A stretch of DNA of 64,000 nucleotides. Source: Streptococcus troglodytae (GTDB lineage: Bacteria; Bacillota; Bacilli; Lactobacillales; Streptococcaceae). The stretch covers positions 248,001 to 312,000 of the forward strand of contig NZ_AP014612.1 of assembly GCF_002355215.1 (NCBI RefSeq), in the 5' to 3' direction. Below are positions 1-10,249 of this stretch, piece by piece; position 1 is the stretch's first letter; the number at the start of each line of letters is the position of its first letter. The notes under the pieces were generated by a model. It saw only the letters and a list, made by a program, of their open reading frames with translations, did not search any database and was not told the origin of the DNA. The translations under genes were made by a program, and so were the position numbers.

Positions 1-969
1 TCGAAAGTATATTCGTGAGGTTGGGGATCTTCCTGTTAATGTTACTTTTATAATGGAAGGGGCTGAAGAATCTGCTTCAACAGATCTTGATAAGTATTTA
101 AAAAAATATGCGGATAGTTTGCTTCCTGCCGATGTTTTGATTTGGGAACAAGGTGTTAAAAATAGTCAGGGCCAGTTAGAAATTACAGGTGGTAATAAAG
201 GTATCATTACTTTCAATCTCGCTGTTTCCAGTGCAGAAGTTGATATTCACTCAAAATATGGTGCGGTCGTTGAATCGGCAACATGGTATCTCTTAAATGC
301 GATTTCCAGTATGCGAGCAGATGATGGTCAGATTTTAATTGATGGTATTTATGATCAGGTCTTGGAGCCCAATGAGCGTGAATTGGATTTAGTAGAGCGT
401 TATGCTCTTGAAAATAGTGAAGGCTTGCGCAAAGTTTATGGTTTAAAATTACCAACTTTGAAAAAAGAGCGTCGTGATTTTCTTAAGACCTACTTTTTGA
501 ACCCGCCTTGTCCATAGAAGGACTTTCTTCTGGTTATCAAGGACAAGGTGTGAAAACAATTCTGCCTTCTGCTGCCAGTGCTAAGATGGAAATGCGTTTA
601 GTTCCCGGTCTCAGTCCCCAGCACGTTTTTGAGAAGATTAATAGTCATCTGAGAAAATTAGGTTTTGAACATGTTAAGGTAACCTATACCTTGGGCGAAG
701 AATCTTATCGCAGTGATATGAGTGCTCCGGCTATTTTGACCATTATTGACTTGGCTAAGCAGTTTTATGAAGCTGGTGTGTCTGTTCTGCCCACTGCTGC
801 TGGTACAGGTCCTATGCATACGGTTTATGATGCTTTAGGTATTCCTATGTTAGCTTTTGGACTTGGCAATCCCAATAGTCGCGATCACGGTGGTGATGAA
901 AATGTTAATTTAGCAGACTATTATACCCATATTGAATTAATTAAGGAGTTAATTAGAAGTTATGAGTAA
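1..969 (+). pseudogene. M20 family metallopeptidase, 5' end outside window, frameshifted
   Basis: Zinc-dependent M20 dipeptidase/deacylase relative (ArgE/DapE/CNDP type). The reading frame is already open at base 1, so the N-terminus lies outside the window. Visible are the catalytic Glu-Glu of the GAEE motif near base 65, the lid/dimerisation domain, and the C-terminal metal-binding region with NSRDHGGDEN near base 885. Frame 2 stops at 515-517, while the rest of the domain continues in frame 1 from about 496 to 969. Adding one T to the T5 run at 494-498 restores a continuous protein through FFEPALSIEGL. It overlaps atmD by 8 bases, so it belongs to the methionine transport operon (probably the gene called atmC in S. 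mutans). The frameshift may be a real mutation or an assembly indel. Confidence 0.85.
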
Positions 970-2026
970 AGCGATTATAAAACTTGACCATATTGATATT
1001 ACCTTTCATCAAAAGAAGCGAACCATTGAAGCGGTTAAAGGTGTCACAGTACATATTAATCAAGGTGATATTTATGGCATTGTTGGTTATTCTGGCGCCG
1101 GTAAGTCCACTCTTGTTCGTGTGATTAATCTTTTGCAGACCCCAACAAAGGGAAAAATTACAGTAGATCAAGATGTGATTTTTGAAAATGGTGAAAAGCA
1201 GTTATCCAGTCAGGAACTCAGAAAGAAGCGTCATGAAATTGGTATGATTTTCCAGCATTTCAATTTAATGGCTCAAAAGACTGCGCGCCAAAATGTTGCT
1301 TTCGCCTTGCGTCATTCCAATCTCAGTGTAGCGGAAAAAGAACGTAAAGTAACAGAATTATTAGAATTGGTGGGCTTAACTGATCGTGCAGAGAACTACC
1401 CTTCACAGCTTTCTGGCGGTCAAAAACAACGTGTTGCGATTGCTCGAGCTCTTGCTAATGATCCTAAAATTCTGATTTCAGATGAAGCCACTTCGGCCTT
1501 AGATCCCAAAACAACCAAGCAAATTTTAGCACTTTTACAAGATTTAAATAAAAAATTGGGATTGACTGTTGTCATGATTACGCATGAGATGCAAATTGTT
1601 AAAGATATTTGCAATCGTGTGGCTGTCATGCAGGAAGGATCTCTAATTGAAGAAGGCTCCGTTTTAGATATTTTTTCAAATCCTAGAGAAGACTTAACCA
1701 AAGACTTCATCAAAACAGCAACGGGAATTGAAGAAGCTTTGATAAAGATTAAACAGCAAGAAATCGTTAAAAACTTGCCAGCTAATGCTGCTTTGGTGCA
1801 GTTAAAATACGCGGGTAAAACCACGGATGAGCCTATTTTAAATAACCTTTATAAAAAATATCAAGTCACTGCTAATATTCTGTATGGCAATATAGAAATT
1901 TTAGAAAAAACACCTGTTGGTGAGATGATTGTTATTTTAGAGGGCGCAGCTACTAATATTGAACAAGCACTTAATGAGTTAAAATATTCAGATTTAACAG
2001 TAACGGTTTTGAAGAGAGGAGTTTAA
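962..2026 (+). CDS. atmD: Methionine ABC transporter ATP-binding protein (MetN/AtmD)
   Basis: ATPase of the D/L-methionine importer, working with AtmE and a lipoprotein AtmB that would lie upstream of the window. The 354 residues fit MetN. Walker A is GYSGAGKST near residue 42, the signature is [15 protein letters not shown] near 144, and Walker B is [13 protein letters not shown]. The last 90 residues look like the NIL/ACT-like domain that senses intracellular methionine. The ATG at 962 has an AAGGAG box about 13 bases upstream and overlaps the end of the peptidase gene; atmE starts 1 base after its stop, so the genes are cotranscribed. Confidence 0.95.
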   Translation: MSKAIIKLDHIDITFHQKKRTIEAVKGVTVHINQGDIYGIVGYSGAGKSTLVRVINLLQTPTKGKITVDQDVIFENGEKQLSSQELRKKRHEIGMIFQHFNLMAQKTARQNVAFALRHSNLSVAEKERKVTELLELVGLTDRAENYPSQLSGGQKQRVAIARALANDPKILISDEATSALDPKTTKQILALLQDLNKKLGLTVVMITHEMQIVKDICNRVAVMQEGSLIEEGSVLDIFSNPREDLTKDFIKTATGIEEALIKIKQQEIVKNLPANAALVQLKYAGKTTDEPILNNLYKKYQVTANILYGNIEILEKTPVGEMIVILEGAATNIEQALNELKYSDLTVTVLKRGV

Positions 2027-2027
2027 A

Positions 2028-2717
2028 ATGCATTTTATTCAAACCTATTTACCCAATGCTTATGAGCTTGGTTTGACAGGCGATGCTGGTTGGTTAACAG
2101 CAATTCTGAATACACTTTATATGACGATTGTTCCTTTTGTTATTGGAGGAGGCGTTGGTTTGGTTTTTGGTCTCCTCTTAGTATTAATGGGACCTGAAGG
2201 TGTTATTGAAAATAAGGTTGTTTGTTGGATCATTGACAAAGTAACATCTGTTTTCCGCGCCATTCCTTTTGTTATTTTGATTGCTGTCTTAGCACCATTA
2301 ACCATGCTTTTGATGCAAACGAATTTAGGTGCGACAGCAGCCTTAGTTCCTTTATCTTTTGCGACTTTTCCTTTCTTTGCACGGCAAGTACAGGTTGTCT
2401 TTTCTGAATTGGATCGCGGTGTTATTGAGGCAGCACAAGCTTCTGGAGCTACCTTTTGGGATATTGTAAAGGTCTATCTCAGTGAAGGTTTTCCGGATCT
2501 TATTCGTGTCTCAACGGTAACCTTGATTTCTCTTGTTGGTGAAACGGCTATGGCCGGAGCAATCGGAGCTGGGGGACTTGGAAATGTTGCTATTTCTTAC
2601 GGTTATAATCGTTTTAATAATGATGTCACTTGGGTTGCAACTTTACTTATTCTTTTGCTTATTTTCACAATCCAGTTTATCGGAGATACGCTAACTCGAA
2701 AAGTAAGTCATCGTTAA
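2028..2717 (+). CDS. atmE: Methionine ABC transporter permease (MetI/AtmE)
   Basis: Integral membrane permease of the methionine importer, 229 residues with five to six membrane segments. The EAA-type loop that contacts the ATPase is visible as EAAQASGATFWDIVKVYL. The C-terminal signature GETAMAGAIGAGGLGNVA is typical of MetI. It follows atmD by one base with a GAGAGGAG ribosome-binding site inside the end of atmD. Length is normal and no lesion is seen. Confidence 0.95.
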   Translation: MHFIQTYLPNAYELGLTGDAGWLTAILNTLYMTIVPFVIGGGVGLVFGLLLVLMGPEGVIENKVVCWIIDKVTSVFRAIPFVILIAVLAPLTMLLMQTNLGATAALVPLSFATFPFFARQVQVVFSELDRGVIEAAQASGATFWDIVKVYLSEGFPDLIRVSTVTLISLVGETAMAGAIGAGGLGNVAISYGYNRFNNDVTWVATLLILLLIFTIQFIGDTLTRKVSHR

Positions 2718-2784
2718 AACTTAGGGTAGGAAAAATTGCGATGACGGTTTTGTCTCTTGTGACCTTGCTTGAGGAGGTGTTTTT

Positions 2785-3561
2785 TTGAAAATTAGTCTGT
2801 TGCAATTAGATATAAAAGATGGTCAGCCTCATGTTAATCAGGCAAACGTCCAAAATCTTTTACAAGAAGCACTCTTAGAAGAGCCCGATGTCATTGTCTT
2901 ACCGGAATTATGGAACAGTGGTTATGCGTTGGATAAATTAGAAGAAATTGCTGATGAAGATGGGAAAGCCAATCGTTCTTGGCTTAGTCAATTTGCTGAG
3001 AAGCATGGAGTTACTTTAGTTGCTGGATCTGTAGCGACCAAACGAAAAGGCCATTTTTACAATACAGCTTATAGTTTTTCTTCGAAAGGACAGCTGATAA
3101 ATACTTATGATAAGGTTCATCTTTTTGGTCTAATGGCTGAAGATGAATTTTTGACTGCTGGACAAAGAGAAAGTCATTTTCAAATTGGAACTGTTGGTGC
3201 TAGCCATGTTATTTGTTACGATATCCGCTTTCCTGAATGGATTCGTCATTTGATGAGTCAAGATGCTGCTCTTTTATTTGTCTCAGCCCAGTGGCCCAGC
3301 AGCCGCATCGAACAATGGAAGATCCTTTTGCAGGCGCGTGCTATTGAAAATCAGGCCTTTGTCATTGCTGTTAATCGTGTCGGAAAAGGACTCAAGGACC
3401 AATTTGACGGTCATTCTTTAATCATTGATCCTTTGGGAAGAATTCTTTTAGAGGCAAATGATTGTGAAGGAATTTTTAGTGCTCAGATAGATCTAAGCCA
3501 AGTTAAAAAGGTTCGTGGTCAAATTCCTGTTTTCAAAGATAGACATTTGGAACTTTACTAA
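2785..3561 (+). CDS. Carbon-nitrogen hydrolase, omega-amidase-like
   Basis: Nitrilase-superfamily amidase, 258 residues, probably cytoplasmic. The Glu-Lys-Cys triad is seen in VLPELWNSGY, TYDKVHLF and ICYDIRFPEW. Family relatives (YafV/NIT2/MtnU type) hydrolyse alpha-ketoglutaramate or alpha-ketosuccinamate, and MtnU-like members work in methionine salvage; the exact substrate here is inferred from the neighbours only. The start is TTG at 2785, set by a strong GAGGAGGTG at 2771-2779. It lies 67 bases after atmE in the same direction and ends at a strong terminator. Confidence 0.85.
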   Translation: MKISLLQLDIKDGQPHVNQANVQNLLQEALLEEPDVIVLPELWNSGYALDKLEEIADEDGKANRSWLSQFAEKHGVTLVAGSVATKRKGHFYNTAYSFSSKGQLINTYDKVHLFGLMAEDEFLTAGQRESHFQIGTVGASHVICYDIRFPEWIRHLMSQDAALLFVSAQWPSSRIEQWKILLQARAIENQAFVIAVNRVGKGLKDQFDGHSLIIDPLGRILLEANDCEGIFSAQIDLSQVKKVRGQIPVFKDRHLELY

Positions 3562-3578
3562 TCCTATTTTATTAAATG

Positions 3579-3622
3579 AAGAAACAGTTATAGGTAAAAA
3601 CTATAGCTGTTTCTACTCTTTT
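3579..3622 (+). terminator. Rho-independent terminator after the amidase gene
   Basis: GAAACAGTTATAG pairs with CTATAGCTGTTTC around a short A-rich loop and is followed by a T-rich stretch. It closes the atm/amidase operon. Confidence 0.8.
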
Positions 3623-3686
3623 ACAGTCTACAAAAAACAATAATCTTGTGATAAGATAAAATAAGAAAGAAGGGCAATTATTAAAA

Positions 3687-4532
3687 ATGAGTAATAATTT
3701 ATTAGTCTTGCAGTCAGATTTTGGTTTGGTTGATGGTGCTGTATCTGCGATGATTGGTGTCGCTCTGCAAGAAGATCCAACACTTGGTATTCACAATTTA
3801 ACTCATGAAATAACTCCTTACAACATTTTTGAAGCTTCTTATCGTCTCTTTCAGACAGTTGAATATTGGCCTCAAGGAACTACCTTTGTATCAGTGGTTG
3901 ATCCGGGAGTTGGCTCAGACAGAAAAAGCGTTGTGGCTTTAACGTCAAAAAATCAGTATATTGTGACGCCTGATAATGGGACTTTATCTTATATCAAAAA
4001 GCATGTTGGTATTAAAGCGGTTCGTGAAATTTCAGAAATTGAAAATCGACGTCGTCATACAGAACTATCTTATACATTTCACGGTCGTGATGTTTATGCC
4101 TTTACAGGAGCTAGGTTAGCAAGTGGTCATATTTCTTTTGAAGAAGTTGGTCCAGAGTTAGCTATTGAGTCCATAGTAGAATTACCAGTGGTTGAAACCA
4201 TTATTGAAGATAATCTTGTTTGTGGTGCTGTTGATATTCTAGATGTTCGTTTTGGTTCTTTATGGACTTCTATTACACGTGAAGAATTCTACATGCTTAA
4301 GCCAGAATTCAATGATCGCTTTGAAGTAACTATCTACAATAATGATATGCTCGTTTATCAAAATCAAGTGACCTATGGCAAATCATTTGCAGCTGTTCGT
4401 ATCGGTCAGCCCATTATTTATATTAATTCTCTTTACCGCGTGGGTGTTGCGATTAACCAAGGTTCTTTTGCTAATGCCTACAATGTCGGTGTTGGACCTC
4501 AGTGGCATATTGAAATCAAAAAATTAGATTAA
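3687..4532 (+). CDS. SAM hydrolase (SAM hydroxide adenosyltransferase, DUF62)
   Basis: Member of the fluorinase/chlorinase-like DUF62 family, whose ordinary members hydrolyse S-adenosylmethionine to adenosine and methionine. The 281 residues carry the family hallmarks: N-terminal LQSDFGLVDGAVSAM, VDPGVGSDRK, TPDNGTLSY, and FHGRDVYAFTGARLA with the Asp-Arg-His site. The start ATG at 3687 is preceded by an AGAAGGG box. It is followed 9 bases later by a three-gene ECF transporter, so the set may link SAM breakdown with uptake of a methionine- or adenosine-related compound. That physiological link is inference. Confidence 0.85.
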   Translation: MSNNLLVLQSDFGLVDGAVSAMIGVALQEDPTLGIHNLTHEITPYNIFEASYRLFQTVEYWPQGTTFVSVVDPGVGSDRKSVVALTSKNQYIVTPDNGTLSYIKKHVGIKAVREISEIENRRRHTELSYTFHGRDVYAFTGARLASGHISFEEVGPELAIESIVELPVVETIIEDNLVCGAVDILDVRFGSLWTSITREEFYMLKPEFNDRFEVTIYNNDMLVYQNQVTYGKSFAAVRIGQPIIYINSLYRVGVAINQGSFANAYNVGVGPQWHIEIKKLD

Positions 4533-4541
4533 GGAGAAAAA

Positions 4542-5087
4542 ATGAAAAATCATTCAATTAAAGCAGTAGTTGCAACAGGGATTGGAGCAGCCTTATTTGT
4601 CATTATTGGCATGTTCGTTAATATTCCTCTCTTTGCTAACACAAGTATTCAGTTGCAATATGCTGTTCAAGCCTTTCTGGCTGTTATTTTTGGTCCAGCT
4701 GTTGGCTTCTTTATTGGTTTAATCGGTCATATGGTAAAAGATATGTTTGCCGGTTATGGTATTTGGTGGTCATGGGTTATTCCAAGCGGTCTTGTTGGTC
4801 TTGGCATCGGCTTTTTAAAAAATCGTCTTCGTGTTGAAAAGGGGATCTTTTCAACTAAAGATGTTGCTGCCTTTAATATTGTTCAAGTGCTGGTAAACGT
4901 TCTTGCTTGGGGAATCATCGCACCTCTTGGCGATATCATTATTTTTAAAGAGCCAGTAAGCAAAGTCTTTGTTCAAGGTTTGCTGGCTAGCGTAGCCAAT
5001 GCATTGACAGTCGGAGTTGGCGCTACCATTCTCCTGGCTATTTATGCAAAAAGTCGGACACAAGCAGGAAGTTTATCAAAAGATTAA
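4542..5087 (+). CDS. ECF transporter substrate-binding (S) component, UPF0397 family
   Basis: Small membrane protein of 181 residues with about five to six hydrophobic segments, including [20 protein letters not shown], typical of UPF0397 S components of energy-coupling-factor vitamin/precursor importers. AAGGAG lies upstream of the ATG. It is followed at once by a duplicated ATPase and a CbiQ-like T component, making a dedicated (group I) ECF transporter. Relatives have been proposed to carry methionine-related substrates (MtsTUV-type predictions); that assignment is not shown by the sequence itself. Confidence 0.85.
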   Translation: MKNHSIKAVVATGIGAALFVIIGMFVNIPLFANTSIQLQYAVQAFLAVIFGPAVGFFIGLIGHMVKDMFAGYGIWWSWVIPSGLVGLGIGFLKNRLRVEKGIFSTKDVAAFNIVQVLVNVLAWGIIAPLGDIIIFKEPVSKVFVQGLLASVANALTVGVGATILLAIYAKSRTQAGSLSKD

Positions 5088-5116
5088 CCTCCTAGAAGAT
5101 TAGGAAAATCATTTTT

Positions 5117-6793
5117 ATGAAACCATTTATTGAATTCAAGGATTTTTCCTTTAAATATGATGCTCAGGCAGAGCCAACCTTGAAAGAAATCACACTTTCT
5201 ATTGAGAAAGGGGAAAAGGTACTGATTATTGGGCCTTCTGGAAGTGGAAAGTCAACCATAGGGCACTGTTTAAATGGCATTATTCCTAATATTTATAAAG
5301 GGCAGGCTGAAGGCTCTTTGACAATAGCTGGCAAGGATGTCTTTGACCTATCTATTTATGAAAAATCTCATCTTGTTTCAACTGTTTTACAAGATCCAGA
5401 CGGGCAATTTATTGGCTTAACAGTAGCAGAAGATCTTGCCTTTGCCTTGGAAAATGACTGTGTAGGCCATGAAAAAATGATTGAAAAGGTAGATATTTGG
5501 TCAGACAATTGGGATTTAAAAGACTTTCTCCAACATCGTCCGCAGGATCTATCAGGCGGACAAAAGCAAAGAGTCAGTTTGGCAGGTGTCCTGATTGATG
5601 AAAGTCCTGTTTTATTATTTGACGAACCCTTAGCTAATTTAGACCCAAAATCTGGTCAGGACACTATAGATTTGATTGATCGCCTTCATCAGACGGCAAA
5701 AACAACTACTATTATTATCGAACATCGCTTAGAAGATGTTCTTTATCGACCTGTTGATCGGGTTATACTGATTAATGAAGGTCAAGTTCTTTTTAATGGA
5801 AGTCCTGCTCATCTTTTAAAGACAAGTCTTTTACAAGAAAATGGTATTCGTGAGCCCCTCTATTTAACTGTTTTACGTCATCTTGGTTTGGATATCAAAA
5901 ATACTTCTCATTTAGCTAATCTTGAGCAACTTGATCTCTCTGGAGTCAGTTTTACAGGCAATGTTTCTCAAAGAGAATCTTACGAGCCACAAGTCTTGTT
6001 TGATATTCAACACCTTAATTTTGCCTATAGTCCAGAGTGTCCTATTTTGAAGGATCTCTCTTTTACTCTTAATAAAGGAGAACGTCTTGCTATTGTTGGC
6101 AAAAATGGTGCAGGTAAATCGACACTGGCCAAAGCGCTTTGTCAATTTATTTCCTATGAAGGACAGATCTTTTATCAAGGCCAGGATATTGCATCTGATT
6201 CCATCAAGGAACGCTCTGAGCGTATTGGCTATGTTCTCCAAAATCCTAATCAAATGATTAGTCAAACGATGATTTTTGATGAAGTCGCTCTGGGTCTGCG
6301 TTTACGCGGTATTGATGACGGTCAGATCGAAGAGTGCGTTTTGAAGGTTTTAAAGATTTGCGGTCTTTATGAGTTTCGCAAGTGGCCCATTTCAGCTCTT
6401 TCCTTCGGACAGAAAAAACGTGTGACCATTGCGTCTATTTTGGTATTGAATCCAGAGGTGATTCTTTTAGATGAACCGACAGCAGGACAAGACAAGAAGC
6501 ATTATACAGAAATGATGTCTTTCTTAAATGATTTGCATGCTTTGGGGCATACTATTATCATGATTACACATGATATGCAACTCATGTTGGAATATTCTGA
6601 TCGAGCCTTGGTTATTAGTGATGGTCACATTTTAGCTGATCAAAGTCCCATTACCCTCTTTAGCCAACCGGACATACTAAGAATGGCCAATCTTAAACAA
6701 ACTAGCATTTTTGATTTGGCTCAAAGATTGGGTTGTGATCCAATTGCTCTGACGCATTACTATATTGACCAGCAAGGAGGAGAAGATGAATAA
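5117..6793 (+). CDS. ECF transporter duplicated ATPase (CbiO/YkoD-like)
   Basis: Single polypeptide of 558 residues with two fused ABC ATPase domains. Domain 1 has Walker [10 protein letters not shown] near residue 39 and signature LSGGQKQR near 145; domain 2 has Walker [10 protein letters not shown] near 328, signature LSFGQKKR near 433, and Walker [13 protein letters not shown]. Both cassettes appear catalytically complete. It energises the UPF0397/CbiQ-like importer encoded on either side and overlaps the start of the following gene by 8 bases, suggesting translational coupling. Confidence 0.92.
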   Translation: MKPFIEFKDFSFKYDAQAEPTLKEITLSIEKGEKVLIIGPSGSGKSTIGHCLNGIIPNIYKGQAEGSLTIAGKDVFDLSIYEKSHLVSTVLQDPDGQFIGLTVAEDLAFALENDCVGHEKMIEKVDIWSDNWDLKDFLQHRPQDLSGGQKQRVSLAGVLIDESPVLLFDEPLANLDPKSGQDTIDLIDRLHQTAKTTTIIIEHRLEDVLYRPVDRVILINEGQVLFNGSPAHLLKTSLLQENGIREPLYLTVLRHLGLDIKNTSHLANLEQLDLSGVSFTGNVSQRESYEPQVLFDIQHLNFAYSPECPILKDLSFTLNKGERLAIVGKNGAGKSTLAKALCQFISYEGQIFYQGQDIASDSIKERSERIGYVLQNPNQMISQTMIFDEVALGLRLRGIDDGQIEECVLKVLKICGLYEFRKWPISALSFGQKKRVTIASILVLNPEVILLDEPTAGQDKKHYTEMMSFLNDLHALGHTIIMITHDMQLMLEYSDRALVISDGHILADQSPITLFSQPDILRMANLKQTSIFDLAQRLGCDPIALTHYYIDQQGGEDE

Positions 6794-7619
6794 ACACTTA
6801 ATTGGCTATCATGATGGTCAAGGTTTTCTCTACAAGCTATCAGGTGCTAGTAAATTACTTTTCTTTCTCCTTGTTTCTATTGCCTGTATGACAACCTATG
6901 ATACGCGTTTGATTGCAGCAGTAAGTATCCTTTCGATTTTTCTCTTTAAAATGGCAGATATTCATTGGCAGGATATTTCTTTCGTCATGAAGTTCATAAC
7001 CGTATTTGCGGTTTTGAATGTTGTCATGGTTTATCTTTTTGCACCTGATTATGGAGAAAAAATTTATGGAGCAAAGACCTTATTATTTGAAGGGGTTGGC
7101 AGGTTTTACTTAAGCAGTCAGGAAATCTTTTATCTTTTAAATTTGGTTCTCAAGTATTTCTGTACAGTACCTCTGGCTATTTTATTTTTGATGACGACTC
7201 ATCCAAGTCAGTTTGCCTCTAGTCTTAATCAAATTGGAGTTCCTTATAAAATAGCCTATGCTGTTAGTTTAACACTGCGTTATATTCCTGATGTTCAGGA
7301 AGAATTTTACATGATTCGAACGTCACAGGAAGCGCGTGGATTGGAATTATCAAAAAAGGCCAGATTAATGAGTCGTATTAAGGGCAATGTTCAAATTATT
7401 GTTCCGCTTATTTTCAGCTCTTTGGATAGGATAGATACCATTTCCACTGCCATGGAACTTCGTCGCTTTGGTAAAAATAAGAAGAGAACTTGGTATACTT
7501 ATCAGCCTTTTAGAAAAAATGACTTTCTTACTATATTTCTAGCCTGTTTGATTTTACTCATCAGTCTAAGTTTATTTGCTCTTAATAAAGGCCGATTTTA
7601 TAACCCATGGGCAAGTTAA
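6786..7619 (+). CDS. ECF transporter T component (CbiQ/EcfT family)
   Basis: Transmembrane coupling protein of the preceding ECF importer, about 277 residues with about six membrane helices. The cytoplasmic coupling helices that touch the ATPases are visible as [11 protein letters not shown] and [11 protein letters not shown], both carrying the Ala-Arg-Gly or Leu-Arg-Arg core of the family. The ATG at 6786 is preferred over the upstream start at 6765 because AAGGAGG lies at the right distance (6774-6780). It overlaps the ATPase gene. Confidence 0.9.
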   Translation: MNKHLIGYHDGQGFLYKLSGASKLLFFLLVSIACMTTYDTRLIAAVSILSIFLFKMADIHWQDISFVMKFITVFAVLNVVMVYLFAPDYGEKIYGAKTLLFEGVGRFYLSSQEIFYLLNLVLKYFCTVPLAILFLMTTHPSQFASSLNQIGVPYKIAYAVSLTLRYIPDVQEEFYMIRTSQEARGLELSKKARLMSRIKGNVQIIVPLIFSSLDRIDTISTAMELRRFGKNKKRTWYTYQPFRKNDFLTIFLACLILLISLSLFALNKGRFYNPWAS

Positions 7620-7761
7620 GTGTGAGAAAACACTTTCTTCTCAATAGATAAAAACAAAAAGATGATTCATGTGAATTGCCTTCTCGAAGTTAATTTTTCT
7701 GTTCAATTTTTTGAGGTCAGTTCATTTGTCATCGTCTTTTTAAGAATCTTTTTATATAATC

Positions 7762-7818
7762 AAAAAGCTCTATAATCCAAGTGGATTGTCCCACTATAGA
7801 CATTCTAGAGCCTTTTTA
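7762..7818. repeat. 57-nt imperfect palindrome, bidirectional terminator or mobile-element end
   Basis: Read on the minus strand this starts AAAAAGGCTCTAGAATG and ends ATTATAGAGCTTTTT around a central CTATAGTGGGACAATCCACT core. Both arms carry T runs, so it can terminate the ECF operon and rsmG, which converge here. A related palindrome lies at 27141-27195, suggesting a dispersed element family rather than a unique terminator. Confidence 0.6.
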
Positions 7819-7843
7819 TTTCAGAAATTGATTACAAGACGAA

Positions 7844-8557
7844 CTACAAGGGTTTTTTGTTAGGTATTCCGGCCTTACGTGGATATTTATTCGGTGTTTC
7901 TTTCTTTTTAGTGATAATAGTGAGATTACGTCCATCTCCATTGGGAAGCTGATAGTTGTCACTATTGACCGTTTGACTAAACAATAAATTTAGGGCATTT
8001 TGAGCAGCCTTTAATTCTTCGTCAGCAGCACTAGCCTTAAGGGCCAACAATTGACCGCCGACTTTTAAAAAAGGGATGGTCAGTTCGGATAACACTTGCA
8101 AACGAGCAACAGCTCTGGCCGTAACAAGGTCAAATTGAGCTCGAAAATTCTTATCTTGTCCAAAATCTTCAGCCCTGCCATGGTAAAAATGAACCTTGTC
8201 AAGTCCTAAAGCATCCGCTAATAAATTAAGAAATTTGATACGCTTATTCAGTGAGTCAATGATAGTGATATCTAACTGGGGATAAATAATTTTCATTGGC
8301 AGGCTGGGAAAACCAGCTCCTGCTCCGATGTCCAAAATCTTCAAAGGTTTGTTAGGAATATAACCTGCTAAAAGTGGTGCGATAGAGTCATAGAAATGTT
8401 TAAGATAGACTTCTTTTTCCTCAGTAATGGCAGTAAGATTGATTTTATTATTCCATTCCACCAATAATTTAAAATAAAGGTCAAATTGCTCTTTTTGTTT
8501 ATCAGATAAATTGATGTGAAGTTTGGCCAAAGCTTGGTAAAATTCTTCAGGGGTCAT
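7844..8557 (-). CDS. rsmG: 16S rRNA (guanine(527)-N7)-methyltransferase RsmG (GidB)
   Basis: SAM-dependent methyltransferase modifying N7 of G527 in 16S rRNA. The 237 residues match the family; the SAM-binding loop is [14 protein letters not shown] near residue 73 and a second motif is [12 protein letters not shown]. The C-terminal tail is basic ([15 protein letters not shown]), as in streptococcal RsmG. It is transcribed divergently from lemA with about 87 bases between the start codons, and a GGAGAC box precedes its ATG. Confidence 0.95.
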   Translation of the reverse strand: MTPEEFYQALAKLHINLSDKQKEQFDLYFKLLVEWNNKINLTAITEEKEVYLKHFYDSIAPLLAGYIPNKPLKILDIGAGAGFPSLPMKIIYPQLDITIIDSLNKRIKFLNLLADALGLDKVHFYHGRAEDFGQDKNFRAQFDLVTARAVARLQVLSELTIPFLKVGGQLLALKASAADEELKAAQNALNLLFSQTVNSDNYQLPNGDGRNLTIITKKKETPNKYPRKAGIPNKKPL

Positions 8558-8644
8558 GATGTCTCCTTTATATCATCATTTATTCTAACATAAATCTTCT
8601 TTTTCTGATATAATAGTAAGAAGAATTTTTAAGGAGAATAATAC

Positions 8645-9205
8645 ATGTTGATTTGGATTATTTTAGTTATTGTCATCCTTCTTGTGATTTGGGTGATTGT
8701 CGGTTATAACGGCCTTGTAAGAAGCCGTATGCAAACGCAAGAGGCTTGGAGTCAGATTGATGTTCAGTTGAAACGCCGCAATGATTTGATTCCTAATTTG
8801 CTTGAAACAGTCAAAGGTTACGCTAAGTATGAACAAAGCACTTTAGAAAAAGTAACCGAACTGCGCAGTAAGGTAGCCAATGCCAGTACGCCTAATGAAG
8901 CTATGAAAGCTAGTGATGCTCTCGGAAAACAAATGGCTAGTATTTTAGCAGTTGCAGAAAGTTATCCTGATCTCAAAGCAAACCAAAATTTTCTTAAGTT
9001 GCAAGAAGAACTGACAAATACAGAAAATAAAATTTCTTATTCACGTCAACTTTTCAATTCCACCACAGCTAACTACAATGTTAAGTTAGAAACCTTTCCA
9101 AGTAATCTTATTGCTGGTTTATTTGGTTTTAAGGCTAAGGAATTTTTAGAAGCACCTGAAGAAGAAAAATCAGTGCCAAAAGTGGACTTTGGAGATATGG
9201 CTTAG
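8645..9205 (+). CDS. lemA: LemA family membrane-anchored protein
   Basis: 186-residue LemA protein with one N-terminal membrane helix (residues 2-23) and a helical outer domain. The family core is [20 protein letters not shown], then [22 protein letters not shown] precedes the ATG and a TATAAT -10 lies near 8607. It is 9 bases upstream of htpX; the lemA-htpX pairing is common in streptococci, and LemA is thought to work with this membrane protease, though its biochemical role is not settled. Confidence 0.93.
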   Translation: MLIWIILVIVILLVIWVIVGYNGLVRSRMQTQEAWSQIDVQLKRRNDLIPNLLETVKGYAKYEQSTLEKVTELRSKVANASTPNEAMKASDALGKQMASILAVAESYPDLKANQNFLKLQEELTNTENKISYSRQLFNSTTANYNVKLETFPSNLIAGLFGFKAKEFLEAPEEEKSVPKVDFGDMA

Positions 9206-9214
9206 GAGTGTGTC

Positions 9215-10114
9215 ATGCTATTTAATCAAATTGCTAGCAATAAAAGAAAAACAATCGTTCTTCTGATTGTTTTCTTTATGCTTTTAGCTGCCATTGGTGC
9301 GGCAGTCGGTTATCTCTGGTTGGATAGTTTGGTAGGCGGAATGATTATTGCTTTGATTATCGGCTTTATTTATGCTTTTAGTATGATTTTTCAGTCAACC
9401 AATATTGTCATGGCTATGAATAATGCCAAAGAGATTACAGTAGATGAAATGCCAGACTATTATCATATTGTTGAGGATATGGCTATGGTGGCACAAATCC
9501 CTATGCCTCGTGTTTATGTGATTGACGATCCTTCGCTCAATGCTTTTGCTACAGGATCCAGTCCCCAAAATGCTGCAGTGGCTGCAACCACTGGACTCTT
9601 AGCTATTATGAATCGTGAAGAATTAGAAGGCGTTATTGGGCATGAGGTTAGTCATATCAGAAATTATGACATTCGCATTTCAACTATTGCTGTTGCTCTT
9701 GCTAGTGCTGTCACCTTGATTTCGAGTATAGGCGGTCGAATGTTGTGGTTTGGCGGTGGCAGAAGCCGTCGTTCTAATGATAATGAAGGCGGCGGTTACC
9801 TGCAGATTATCCTTCTTATTTTTTCTCTTCTGGCCATTATCTTAGCTCCTTTGGCAGCCAGTCTGGTTCAATTAGCGATTTCACGTCAGCGAGAATATTT
9901 GGCAGATGCCAGTTCTGTTGAACTAACGCGCAATCCGCAAGGAATGATTAGGGCTCTGCAAAAATTAGAACAGTCTCAGCCCATGGCTCACCCTGTTGAT
10001 GATGCCAGTGCTGCGCTGTATATCAATGATCCTAAGAAAAAATCGGGTTTAAAGCACCTTTTTTATACTCATCCGCCAATTGCTGATAGAATTAGACGTT
10101 TGGAACAAGTGTAG
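9215..10114 (+). CDS. htpX: Membrane zinc metalloprotease HtpX
   Basis: M48B integral membrane protease involved in membrane protein quality control. The 299 residues are the usual streptococcal length. There are two N-terminal membrane helices, the zinc motif GHEVSHIRN near residue 143, two further hydrophobic segments, and the downstream Glu ligand within [15 protein letters not shown]. Start ATG at 9215 has GGAGTG upstream and follows lemA by 9 bases. Confidence 0.95.
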   Translation: MLFNQIASNKRKTIVLLIVFFMLLAAIGAAVGYLWLDSLVGGMIIALIIGFIYAFSMIFQSTNIVMAMNNAKEITVDEMPDYYHIVEDMAMVAQIPMPRVYVIDDPSLNAFATGSSPQNAAVAATTGLLAIMNREELEGVIGHEVSHIRNYDIRISTIAVALASAVTLISSIGGRMLWFGGGRSRRSNDNEGGGYLQIILLIFSLLAIILAPLAASLVQLAISRQREYLADASSVELTRNPQGMIRALQKLEQSQPMAHPVDDASAALYINDPKKKSGLKHLFYTHPPIADRIRRLEQV

Positions 10115-10208
10115 AGAGAAATCAGTGTTCAAAATCAGGGACTCTATAAGTTTTAACTTTGGATGAGAAGGTTTCTCATATTAGAGTCTTTGCTAAAGCT
10201 TTATCATT

Positions 10209-10247
10209 AAACAAACTGGAAACAATTGCTCCCAGTTTGTTTTTTCT
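10209..10247. terminator. Bidirectional terminator between htpX and the ABC permease gene
   Basis: ACAAACTGG pairs with CCAGTTTGT and is followed by TTTTTT on the plus strand. On the minus strand it lies just past the permease stop codon. Confidence 0.75.
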
Positions 10248-10249
10248 TG

